Source of the DNA: JAHZKN01 sp965250205
Lineage (GTDB): Bacteria; Pseudomonadota; Alphaproteobacteria; Rhizobiales; Hyphomicrobiaceae
DNA length: 64,000 nucleotides
NCBI GenBank assembly: GCA_965250205.1
Contig: CBDFNK010000023.1
Span: 310,001 to 374,000, forward strand
Direction: 5' to 3'
Shown here one piece after another: positions 24,858-33,586 of the stretch. The notes under the pieces are model-generated. The model made no database searches and was not told the DNA's origin. It was given only the letters and a program-made list of their open reading frames with translations. Made by a program: the position numbers and the translations under genes. Numbering within the stretch: position 1 is the stretch's first letter; every line of letters starts with the position of its first letter.

Positions 24858-26276
24858 CTAGCGCCTTAGTTTAAAACGGATGATGTCATCCGCCTTAATC
24901 CATTCAGGTGAGTGTTTGGGTAGACCAGCCTGGGCACGCTGGGCAAAGGTTTTGGCCTCTTTAACCGAGCCGAAATAAAACAGCCCCTGTGCCCGCGCCA
25001 GATAGCTTTTCGGATACAGCCCTTTGTTATGATAGGCTTGGCCCAACAAGTTGTAGGCGAGTGGGTTATCATTCTCGATAACGATGGCTTGGCGGATGAG
25101 TTTGATCGCCTGGTTAGTGTATTTTTTATTACGGGTTTGCAACATCACTTGCGCCAACTGTACGCTGATAAGTGGCGCTTTATTTTTAAGAATTGAGATG
25201 GCCCGCTTTAATGGCGCAATGGCTTCTTTAGGTCTGCCTGCCTTTTGCAACAGGTCGCCCTTGATTTCCCAGAAATAAGGATTGCCTGGATAGTCTTTGA
25301 TCATTCGATCCATTTCTAACACGGCGCGGTCCATGTTTTCACGTCCACCTAAGCGAAAGCGGGCCACGGCACGTGCATAGCGCGCTGGCAGGGATGTGTT
25401 GCTGGCTTGGTACCGGTTAAAGACAATCGATGGGTCTTCTATGTAACCTGAAAGTTTGGCGCGCATCATGGCGTGGCGATGGATCAATTCAGGGCTATCT
25501 TTTTTGTTGGCATGGGGGCTTGATTGAACCAACTGGCGCAGTCGTGCGATGCGTGTCGTGGCGACAGGGTGTGTACGAGCAAAGACATCCTTGTGGGCGT
25601 CAGAAATATACTCCTGCTGGGCGAAACGTTCGAATGTTTCCAGCATGCCAACGCCACTTTGGCGCGTTGCATTTAAGTAAGACAGGCCTGCTTGGTCGGC
25701 CGCCGATTCCTGAGAGCGGCGCTCAGCTGTTAGCCCGCGCAAAATGAGTTCCGTGCCACCCAATGCGATGCCTTGTCCGGCTGCACCGATTTCACTGCCG
25801 GTATCGCCACCAGTTGCCGCTCCACCGATCAAAGCGCCAATGCCGAGAATTTGGGCCAGCAAAGCGCGGGTTTGGTCTTGTTTGATACGCGTTCTGAGCG
25901 CTGCCAAGTGGCCGCCTGCGATGTGTCCAGCTTCGTGTGCCAGAACGCCGATGACCTGATTGGGTGTTTCAGCCTCCATCAATGCGCCGGTGTGTATGAA
26001 AACGTTGCGGCCATCGACGACGAAGGCATTAAAGACCCGATTGTTGATGATCCGGACCTTGACGCGACTTGAACCAAGACCGGCAGCGCGAAAGACGGGC
26101 CGTGAATAGGCGTTGAGCAAGTTTTCAATTTCTGTGTCGCGGATAAGGGGGAGCCCTTGGGCGTTGGCAGCCTTGGGCGTGGTGATACTTGTCGCCAGCA
26201 CGACGATGGCTACTGCCAGAACGTTGAGGGAGGTAAGGCGCAATGCTTGGCGGAAGGTCTTGTGCGAAGAAATCAT
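24858..26276 (-). CDS. M48-family metalloprotease with TPR domain (BepA/YfgC-like)
   Basis: 472 residues. A signal peptide (hydrophobic 15-32, cleavage near ANAQ at 37-40) sends it to the periplasm. The zinc protease domain has HEAGH at 114-118 and the third ligand region RRSQESAADQAGLSYL. A Gly-rich loop (GIGALIGGAATGGDTG) lies between. The C-terminal half (about 290-460) is made of helical TPR-like repeats (RPKEAIAPLKRAISILKN, NPLAYNLLGQAYHNKG). BepA-type proteins degrade or help assemble outer-membrane proteins such as LptD. First gene of the minus-strand run dsbA-aroQ-accBC-aat; 156 bases separate it from the DsbA gene. Confidence 0.93.
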   Translation of the reverse strand: MISSHKTFRQALRLTSLNVLAVAIVVLATSITTPKAANAQGLPLIRDTEIENLLNAYSRPVFRAAGLGSSRVKVRIINNRVFNAFVVDGRNVFIHTGALMEAETPNQVIGVLAHEAGHIAGGHLAALRTRIKQDQTRALLAQILGIGALIGGAATGGDTGSEIGAAGQGIALGGTELILRGLTAERRSQESAADQAGLSYLNATRQSGVGMLETFERFAQQEYISDAHKDVFARTHPVATTRIARLRQLVQSSPHANKKDSPELIHRHAMMRAKLSGYIEDPSIVFNRYQASNTSLPARYARAVARFRLGGRENMDRAVLEMDRMIKDYPGNPYFWEIKGDLLQKAGRPKEAIAPLKRAISILKNKAPLISVQLAQVMLQTRNKKYTNQAIKLIRQAIVIENDNPLAYNLLGQAYHNKGLYPKSYLARAQGLFYFGSVKEAKTFAQRAQAGLPKHSPEWIKADDIIRFKLRR

Positions 26277-26376
26277 ATCAGTCGATGGCGCTCTTAAGTG
26301 TTTTTCCGGTACTACACAAAACTACGCATTGTGGGTGCATTCAGTTCTACTTTGCAGTTCACTCAGCACTAGATCA

Positions 26377-26475
26377 ATCTGCTTTAAATCGGTTCCGATT
26401 TAAAGCAGATAGTTTGGTTTATTCCAAAGTGTTAGAGCATCTTACCTGCTTTTGAGGAAACGCAGAATGCTCTAG
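26377..26475. repeat. Compound palindromic element (two hairpins)
   Basis: A perfect 16-base inverted repeat, ATCTGCTTTAAATCGG (26377-26392) and its complement (26395-26410), with a two-base loop. About 30 bases later comes a second hairpin with arms TAGAGCAT / ATGCTCTA around TTGAGGAAACGCAG-like sequence (to 26475). It occupies the gap between the divergent M48 protease and aminotransferase genes. The TAGAGCAT...ATGCTCTA format resembles palindromic repeats widely scattered in Rhizobiales genomes. Confidence 0.8.
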
Positions 26476-26802
26476 GCCCAGGTGGCGTGAGGTGGCATTT
26501 TAGTCATGATAGACGCCCCAACCAATCCCAGGTTTGAGATTTACAGTGGTTGAAAGCCCCAAAATTCAGCCAACCCTAAACACTTCCCCGTGTTGATCAC
26601 TTCTGACACGGCACACCCTGCACAACTTCTATACCTGAACGCTTCGCGTTCTGCTGCTAAGAGAAACCAGATCCTTACTGAACCCCCGTCAATGGGGCGA
26701 CAGAATGGCATGATTGGAATTGGCGCTGAGGTGTGGTGATTGGGTTGAGTGGTGGGCCTGTTGGTCGGGCGCGCCATCTGAATAAGAATGCAAGAGGGAA
26801 CC

Positions 26803-27978
26803 ATGACTGGCTCTGAACGCAGCAAGATATCGAGTTTTATCGTCATGGACGTGATGCGCCAAGCCGGTGAGCGCGAAGCCACTGGTGAACAGGTTCTTCA
26901 TATGGAAGTCGGTCAGCCGGCAGTCCGTGCCCCTGAGACGGCGATTGCGGCGGCCAAGGTGGCGATGGACCGAGATGCTCTTGGTTATACCTTGGCGCTT
27001 GGATTGGGCAGCTTGCGCCAGCGCATCTCAGATCATTACCACGACACCTATAACGTCTCAGTTGACCCGGCACGCATTGTTGTCACCAGCGGCTCGTCTG
27101 CCGGATTTGTTCTGTCCTTCTTGGGCGTGTTTGATCCAGGTGAGAGCATCGCCTTGCCGTCGCCTGGGTATCCCTGTTACCGGCATATTCTTTCAGCACT
27201 TGGTTTAAAGGCACCTTTGTTGCCAACCGGACCAGAGCACCGATGGATGCCACGGGTTGAAGATATCAAAGCGCAGCATGAGGCAAGCCCATTGTCAGGC
27301 ATGGTGTTGGCCAGTCCAGCCAATCCAACGGGTACAATGATTACGCCTGAGCGTTTGACAGAGATTGCGCGTTATTGTGATGCCAATAACATTAGGCTGA
27401 TTTCAGATGAGATTTATCACGGTCTTACCTATCACCGTGGTGGGCAAACCGCACTTTCTGTTTCGGACCGGGCGATCGTCGTCAATAGCTTTTCCAAGTA
27501 CTATGCGATGACCGGATGGCGCATTGGTTGGATCGTTGTGCCAGACGAATTGGTGCCGGTGGTTGAACGTTTAGCGCAGAATTTTTATATTTCGCCGCCT
27601 ACGATTTCGCAGATCGCCGCTGAAGCCGCCTTTGATGGGGGTGACGAACTAGAAGCCAATCGTGCTGTCTATGCCGCCAATCGCGATGTTCTCGTTGCCG
27701 GGTTTCAAGACCTGGGTTTGACCGAGTTCGCGCCCCCGGATGGCGCGTTTTATCTCTATGTTGATATTCGCAAATTTGGCGTCGATGCGGCGACTTTCGC
27801 GAAGCAAATGCTTGAAGAAACGAATGTGGCGGCGACACCGGGCATTGATTTTGATGCTGCCGGTGGCCACCACTTCATTCGCTTTTGTTACGCAGGCGCG
27901 ACAGAGGACATCGAGCGTGCGCTCGGCAGGCTCAAGACTTGGCCACGTTTGCACACGCCGAATGAGGTGACGTCCTAA
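26803..27978 (+). CDS. Aminotransferase class I/II (PLP-dependent, fold type I)
   Basis: 391 residues from the ATG at 26803 (AGAGGGAACC before it; the ATG at 26788 carries that ribosome site inside its first codons). PLP-fold signatures: MEVGQPAVRAPETAI at the N-terminus, VTSGSSAGFVLSFLGVFDPGE (in two parts, about 86-106), ASPANPTGTMI with the conserved Asn, ISDEIYHGL with the PLP-binding Asp/Tyr, and NSFSKYYAMTGWRIGW with the Schiff-base lysine (about residue 231). The ending FIRFCYAGATEDIERAL has the carboxylate-binding Arg. Substrate not predictable; aspartate or branched/aromatic amino acids are usual. Converges on rne with 18 bases between stops. Confidence 0.92.
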   Translation: MTGSERSKISSFIVMDVMRQAGEREATGEQVLHMEVGQPAVRAPETAIAAAKVAMDRDALGYTLALGLGSLRQRISDHYHDTYNVSVDPARIVVTSGSSAGFVLSFLGVFDPGESIALPSPGYPCYRHILSALGLKAPLLPTGPEHRWMPRVEDIKAQHEASPLSGMVLASPANPTGTMITPERLTEIARYCDANNIRLISDEIYHGLTYHRGGQTALSVSDRAIVVNSFSKYYAMTGWRIGWIVVPDELVPVVERLAQNFYISPPTISQIAAEAAFDGGDELEANRAVYAANRDVLVAGFQDLGLTEFAPPDGAFYLYVDIRKFGVDAATFAKQMLEETNVAATPGIDFDAAGGHHFIRFCYAGATEDIERALGRLKTWPRLHTPNEVTS

Positions 27979-27996
27979 AGCCGACCCGTCTATTTG

Positions 27997-30813
27997 CTAT
28001 TTGCGACCAAAACTTCGGTTCCACCAGCCGCTGCGGTTTGAGGTTTGCCCAGCCTCGCTTGCAGGAGGTGTTTCAGGTTGCGCGCCTGTGTCCTTGTCTG
28101 GCGCGACATGTTCATGTTCCAGTTTTGGAGCACTGGATGACGACGATCGCCGAGGTGATTTGGGTGATGGTTTCTCGGCTTCAGAGGTCTCGACGGCAGG
28201 TGTTTCGCGTGTCGCAGACGCAAGTGCAGGCTCGCGCCTAGGGGCCGTCTTGGTTGGCTCTTTGTCAGGCCCGCCTTCGCTAGCATCTGATGAGGCACGG
28301 TTGTCATCGTTACCGAGCTGGGCTTCAGGGTGTTCCGATTCGTTCTGGGCATTCGCTTCGGCACCGTTTGCCTCCTCGCCTGCCTCACGTCCACGACCGC
28401 GACCACGATTGCCGCCACGGCGACCGCGTCTGCGGCGCGGTTTGCGTGGTTCATCACCTGTGGTGTCTGGACCAGCGGCATCTACGGGTCTATCTGTGTT
28501 AGGGACTGCACCGGTGATATCAGGCTGTGGGCCTTCACCTGCAATGGCGCCGTCTTCCCGTGCAGCACGGTTTGTACCGTTTTGGTTTTCGCCTGTCTCT
28601 TGATCGAGACCAGCCTCATCGCGCCGACCGCGGCGGCGGCGGCGGCGACGTGGTTTTTGGTCCTCGTCGGCCGCGGCCTGTTCATTGTTGCGCTCGCCAT
28701 TATGTTCACCGTTGCGGTCATTGTTACGGCCACGTCCGCGCCCGCGACCTCGTTTGCGGTCTTTGCCGCTGTCTTGTGGCTGTTCAGGTTCAAAGCCCCA
28801 ATCCATGTTGACAACGGTTTTCTCTGGGCCACCAATCCCTGCAGAGCCTTCTGTGACTTTGCCAATGGTAAAGTTCGCGCCCTGCATTTTTTCACTGGCT
28901 TCGACTGAGACAGTAATTCCATGGCGATTCTCGACTTCGTTTATGAAACCACGCTTGTTATTCAGGATGTAGATCGCGGCCTCTGGCGACGTGGTGGCAA
29001 CGATTGATGATGGTTCGCCCATCAATACGGCATCTTCAATCGCACGCAATACGGAAAGGGCAACGCTTTCAGTTGAGCGGATGATGCCAGTGCCCTGACA
29101 ATGTGGACATTGCGTTGTCGAGCCTTCCAGAACGCCGGTTCTCAAACGCTGACGAGACATTTCCATAAGGCCGAAGTGGGAAATGCGACCAAACTGAATG
29201 CGCGCCCGGTCGTGATGCAAGGCTTCTTTCAAGCGCCGTTCGACAGCGCGATTGTTGCGCCGCTCATCCATATCGATAAAGTCGATCACCACCAAACCGG
29301 CAAGATCGCGCAGTTTCAATTGGCGGGCAATTTCTGTTGCCGCTTCAATGTTTGTGGCAAGGGCGGTTTCTTCAATAGAAAATTCCCGTGTGGACTTGCC
29401 GGAGTTGACGTCGACGGCCACCAACGCTTCAGTTTGGTTGATGATCAGATAGCCGCCAGAGCGCAAGGTGACTTGCGGGCTGAACATGGCGTTTAACTGG
29501 CGCTCAATACCAAAGGTGGTGAACAAGGATGCCGATTGCTGATGGTGGATCACGTTCTTGGCGTGACTTGGCATCAGCATGCGCATGAAGTCTTTGGCCT
29601 GTTTGTAGGCAACATCACCAGCAACCAGCACTTCATCAATGTCTTTGTTATAAAGATCGCGGATCGAGCGCTTGATCAGATTACCTTCTTCATAGACCAG
29701 ACTTGGTGCAGACGATTCAAGCGTCAGATCGCGGACGCTCTCCCAAAGTCTGAGTAGATACTCAAAATCGCGACGCAATTCCTGCTTGGTGCGGCTGGCA
29801 CCCGCAGTGCGCACAATGAGTCCCATACCCTCTGGCACATCAAGTTCGTTGGCGATTGTTTTGAGGCGCTTGCGGTCCTGCGGGTTGCTAATCTTGCGCG
29901 AAATGCCTCCGCCACGCGCGGTGTTCGGCATCAACACTGTGTAGCGGCCAGCCAGCGACAGGTAGGTCGTGAGTGCCGCACCCTTGTTGCCACGCTCTTC
30001 TTTAACGACTTGCACCAAGATCACCTGACGGCGCTTGATGACCTCTTGGATCTTGTAGCTACGGGGCCGACGGCGAGGGCGCGATTGTAATTCTTCAAGG
30101 GCGTCGTCTTCGCCAACTTGGTCAGGTGAGTCGTCGGCTTGTTCGTCTTGTGGTTGACCCTCGTCTGAGGCTTCTATTTCAGCGTCCTCGTCAGATGTCG
30201 CGGCGTCTGAGACAGGTGCCTCATCATCGTTGTCACTTTCTAAACCAACAGCAATGGCCTCACCAGAATCACTGGCGAGCGCAATTGTGGTAGGGGCTTT
30301 GTCTTGATCGCCCGAGGCCGAGACAGCCCCCTCTAGGTCATCTGTTAGAGCTATGCTCGCGTCTTCATCGGTGTCAGCGTCGAGGTCATTATCATCTTCA
30401 TTCGATGAAACGATATCATCGTCACCCGTATCCAGGTCATCGTCGGTGTCATCGGCGTCTGCGCCATCGACCTCAACGATATCCTCAACTTCGGCATCGT
30501 CAGCTGCGGCTTGTTCAGCCTCCGCCATGGCTTCCTGCTCAAGCAATGCTTGGCGGTCGGCCATTGGGATTTGGTAGTAGTCTGGATGAATTTCGCTGAA
30601 GGCGAGAAAGCCGTGGCGGTTACCGCCATATTCAACAAAGGCAGCCTGCAACGAGGGTTCGACCCGCGTTACTTTCGCGAGGTAAATATTGCCGCGCAGT
30701 TGTTTGCGCGACGCAGACTCATAATCGAATTCTTCTACGCGGCCTTGTTTAAGCACCACCACCCGAGTTTCCTCTGGGTGGGTGGCATCGATAAGCATCT
30801 TATTAACTGACAT
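27997..30813 (-). CDS. rne: Ribonuclease E/G family endoribonuclease
   Basis: 938 residues. Central enzyme of RNA decay and rRNA processing, normally membrane-associated in a degradosome. The N-terminal S1 domain is interrupted (about 95-255) by a long, very acidic Asp/Glu insert, a feature often seen in alphaproteobacterial RNase E. It then continues with SYKIQEVIKRRQ and AALTTYLSLAGRYTVLMPN. The catalytic DNase-I-like domain has AVDVNSGKSTREFSIEETA (metal Asp) and GLVVIDFIDMDERRN. The Zn-link CPHCQGTG follows. The C-terminal third is disordered, with Arg-rich blocks (RKRGRGRGRGRNN, PRRRRRRRGRRDE, RKPRRRRGRRGG) suited to RNA or partner binding. Start MSVNKMLIDATHPEETRV fits the family. Confidence 0.95.
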   Translation of the reverse strand: MSVNKMLIDATHPEETRVVVLKQGRVEEFDYESASRKQLRGNIYLAKVTRVEPSLQAAFVEYGGNRHGFLAFSEIHPDYYQIPMADRQALLEQEAMAEAEQAAADDAEVEDIVEVDGADADDTDDDLDTGDDDIVSSNEDDNDLDADTDEDASIALTDDLEGAVSASGDQDKAPTTIALASDSGEAIAVGLESDNDDEAPVSDAATSDEDAEIEASDEGQPQDEQADDSPDQVGEDDALEELQSRPRRRPRSYKIQEVIKRRQVILVQVVKEERGNKGAALTTYLSLAGRYTVLMPNTARGGGISRKISNPQDRKRLKTIANELDVPEGMGLIVRTAGASRTKQELRRDFEYLLRLWESVRDLTLESSAPSLVYEEGNLIKRSIRDLYNKDIDEVLVAGDVAYKQAKDFMRMLMPSHAKNVIHHQQSASLFTTFGIERQLNAMFSPQVTLRSGGYLIINQTEALVAVDVNSGKSTREFSIEETALATNIEAATEIARQLKLRDLAGLVVIDFIDMDERRNNRAVERRLKEALHHDRARIQFGRISHFGLMEMSRQRLRTGVLEGSTTQCPHCQGTGIIRSTESVALSVLRAIEDAVLMGEPSSIVATTSPEAAIYILNNKRGFINEVENRHGITVSVEASEKMQGANFTIGKVTEGSAGIGGPEKTVVNMDWGFEPEQPQDSGKDRKRGRGRGRGRNNDRNGEHNGERNNEQAAADEDQKPRRRRRRRGRRDEAGLDQETGENQNGTNRAAREDGAIAGEGPQPDITGAVPNTDRPVDAAGPDTTGDEPRKPRRRRGRRGGNRGRGRGREAGEEANGAEANAQNESEHPEAQLGNDDNRASSDASEGGPDKEPTKTAPRREPALASATRETPAVETSEAEKPSPKSPRRSSSSSAPKLEHEHVAPDKDTGAQPETPPASEAGQTSNRSGWWNRSFGRK

Positions 30814-31639
30814 GGTTGTTGTGTCCTTCGCGCAGCGCCAAGGTTCAAGCGCTGCCCGGCCAAAAGGCCATGGCGCGCGAATGATGCCCCTAGGGTGCGC
30901 GTGTTGAGTTTAAGTGAGTGTATTTGGGTAAGTGCGTGCGCTGGGCTTTGCTGATGCCGCAAAATTTGGGCGGCCGGACGCAACCCACGGGCCGCACCAT
31001 TAGGTGGTGCGTTGTGGTTCAGGTCCGAAGGGCAAAGACAGCGCATAGTGTTTGTGTCTTCGTGCAATCTGGTTATGCAGCTCTGGCCAGGTCGTTGGAC
31101 CGGAGCGCGTGTGCTTCATTCAGCGCTGTGTCTGGTGCCTATGGTCAGAACTGGCCAAATGGCGAAACTGCGCGCGCGAATTGGGTCTTTGGGCTGGTCA
31201 ATTGAACCTGAGCAACCATGAATTCGGTCACCTTGAGGCACTGAAACCAATCCAACGCTTAACGCGGCAAAGCGTATCCATTTTGGGTCTAGACGGTGGA
31301 AAGACGCAACTTGTGCGTGCTGTCTAAGCTCGTTGTGGCCCGTTTTGCCGAGGTTCCACTTTAAAACTGGTCATTTCGGGGACAAGCTATGGCTGGCGCG
31401 GGCCCGCGGGCCATATTCGCACTCCAAGCGGGTAGCAAACGTCCTATGAAACGACCAAAGTGGTCTTGTAATATGTACGTGCTGGCCGGGTTTGAGGCAA
31501 GCACCTTTCCCATGATCTGGTCCCAATTGAGCACCAAATCCCCTATCAGATTGATCGAGTTTTACAAATAATGTGTTAATCTGGGGTGGTTAGGGGGTAT
31601 TTGGCAAGCAATAAAGAGCCGCGATCCAACGGGGGTTCG
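30814..31639. other. Long divergent intergenic region between rne and amiC
   Basis: About 825 bases without a credible gene; small plus-strand ORFs here show no family features. A long 5' leader on the rne side would be in keeping with RNase E autoregulation through its leader in other bacteria. A small hairpin CGCACC / GGTGCG at about 30993-31011 is the only structure I could pick out. Confidence 0.35.
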
Positions 31640-33031
31640 ATGCGAACGATTGGTTTCCTCGCCATCAGTGCGGTTTTGGCGGCACTCTATTACGCGCCAA
31701 ACACAGTCTCACGGCTGGTGCTTGACGCAGCAACTCTAGCCGGTTCCGGGTCTGGTGCCAACGAGCTGGCCGAGGATCCGTCACGGGGCTGGTTGCGCCG
31801 TGCTGAGGTCATGCCGGCGGCAGAGGCCGTGACCATCAAGCCGTGGGAAACCGTAGCTGAAGTTGTTGCTAATGCGCGCCTGGTACGGGTGACGGACGCG
31901 GCTGTGACACGCGACGGTGCAACCACGGTCTTCACCATGAAATTGTCGCAAGGGCTGACGGCGGAAGTGTTCACCCTATCTGATCCTTATCGCGTTGTCG
32001 TCGATATGCCAGAGGTTGCGTTCAAATTGCCGGACGGTACCGGCAAGGAGGCGCGGGGGCTCGTGCACGTGTTCCGTTACGGCTTGTTTTCGGCTGACAA
32101 GGGCCGTGTGGTGCTCGACACGACCGGACCGGTGCAAATTGAACGCGCGCGTATGGTGGCCACCAACGACGGCATGAAGTTTGAAATTCGTCTGGCCAAG
32201 ATGTCGCGAGCTGATTTTGGCCAAGGTACAGGTGCCAATCGCGCGGCGGCTCTGGTGCCAAAACCAAAACTGAAACCCGCCCTCACCGAGCCAGAAATGG
32301 CCGGTGACAAAGCTGCCGCTCAATCCAAACCCGTTATCGTCATTGATCCAGGCCACGGTGGCATTGATCCAGGCGCCGTTGGGGTTTCCAATCTGCTAGA
32401 AAAAGATGTTGTTCTGGGTGTCGCCTTGGCGCTGCGTGATGTGCTCAAACGATCAGGTGATTTTGATGTTCGATTGACCCGGTCGCGGGATGTTTTTTTG
32501 TCATTGATTAAGCGTGTTGAGCTGTCGCGTGGCTACAGCGCAGATTTGTTTGTTTCGCTGCATGCCGATTCTATTTCCGACGAAGAAACAGCGAAATCGA
32601 TTCGCGGCGCCTCGGTCTATACGCTCTCCAACCGGGCCTCTGATGGGCTGGCACGCATGATGGCGGAGAAAGAAAATGCCTCTGATTTGCTTGCCGGTAT
32701 CAGCAGCGATGAAAGTCTCGGCGCATCTGATGTTCGCACTATCCTGATTGACCTAATGCAGCGTGAGACATCCAATTTCTCGACTGAATTTTCAAACGTG
32801 TTGCTTGGTCAATTGCGTCGTGATGTGTCTTTAACGCGCGGCCCGAAGCGGTCGGCGGCGTTTCGTGTGCTGAAACAAGCACATGTTCCATCTGTGCTGA
32901 TTGAGCTTGGTTATATGAGTCATCCCGGAGATGAACGCTTGATGCGCACGGCTTATTGGCGCCAGAAAATGGCAAAGTCTATTTCCAAAGCAATCCGGAG
33001 CTATTTCCGCAAACGCCAAGCAAGACGCTAG
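31640..33031 (+). CDS. amiC: N-acetylmuramoyl-L-alanine amidase, AmiC type (AMIN + Amidase_3)
   Basis: 463 residues from ATG 31640 (CGGGGG upstream); the frame also has a start at 31586 that would spoil the signal peptide. Signal sequence MRTIGFLAISAVLAALYYA. The AMIN-like domain (about 70-185: VRVTDAAVTRDGATTVFTMK, SDPYRVVVDMPEV) targets septal peptidoglycan. A Pro/Lys linker leads to the zinc amidase: VIVIDPGHGGIDPGAVG (His ligand), LLEKDVVLGVA (Glu ligand), DLFVSLHADS (His ligand) and the catalytic Glu in VPSVLIELGYMSHPGDE. Cleaves the stem peptide from MurNAc during cell separation. The class A PBP gene follows on the same strand after a 555-base gap, an order typical of Rhizobiales. Confidence 0.93.
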   Translation: MRTIGFLAISAVLAALYYAPNTVSRLVLDAATLAGSGSGANELAEDPSRGWLRRAEVMPAAEAVTIKPWETVAEVVANARLVRVTDAAVTRDGATTVFTMKLSQGLTAEVFTLSDPYRVVVDMPEVAFKLPDGTGKEARGLVHVFRYGLFSADKGRVVLDTTGPVQIERARMVATNDGMKFEIRLAKMSRADFGQGTGANRAAALVPKPKLKPALTEPEMAGDKAAAQSKPVIVIDPGHGGIDPGAVGVSNLLEKDVVLGVALALRDVLKRSGDFDVRLTRSRDVFLSLIKRVELSRGYSADLFVSLHADSISDEETAKSIRGASVYTLSNRASDGLARMMAEKENASDLLAGISSDESLGASDVRTILIDLMQRETSNFSTEFSNVLLGQLRRDVSLTRGPKRSAAFRVLKQAHVPSVLIELGYMSHPGDERLMRTAYWRQKMAKSISKAIRSYFRKRQARR

Positions 33032-33586
33032 AACAACTTGCGCTTTGTTAGACCCTGAGAAGGTGATCTAGAGCTAAAATCTTGGAGAAGTGAGTGACAG
33101 TCGTGGCTAAAACTGCGCCAATTAAAAATGACGCTTCAGCGTTCTAAGGATCTCACCGCCTACCAGAGATCATGTGGCCCACATTCCATGGCTTTCGCTG
33201 GCAGCTTCCGAGAGACGAATCACCCCCTGAGTGCGTGGATACACGGCCTAAACCTGTGCTGTCTGGCGTCTGGTTCGACCGCTAACGGCGGCGGGATGTC
33301 GCAGATGTTGACCTTAATCTTACAACACCTGCGCAAAATAACGCGTGCTCTGCCAATCTCACGGTATTCTTTGCCCAGAACGACGATGATCCGCCACAAT
33401 CCATGCTATTTTAACCTGGGTCAGCCACCTTGTGGAGGCACTGGCTGAGACAAGCCAGGACATCGATTTTTGGCCTGGATTAGCAACCCAAGCGGGCCCT
33501 GTGGCAGGCTTGTGCCGACGCACTGATCTACCGACGCACTGAAAAATAAACGGATTTAAGAAGCATTTGCAGCGCCCGCCCAAGTA
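33032..33586. other. Intergenic region between amiC and the class A PBP gene
   Basis: About 555 bases. Short ORFs on both strands have no recognisable features, and no terminator with a clear T-run was found. The PBP promoter should lie here. Confidence 0.35.

Noticed and set aside
28001..28972. Several plus-strand ORFs opposite the 3' part of rne
   Set aside because: These are antisense shadows of the Arg/Glu-rich, disordered RNase E tail; no family features and poor starts.
27997..30813. The acidic insert of RNase E as a foreign insertion
   Set aside because: Acidic insertions in the S1 region are common in alphaproteobacterial RNase E, so this is not evidence of transfer.
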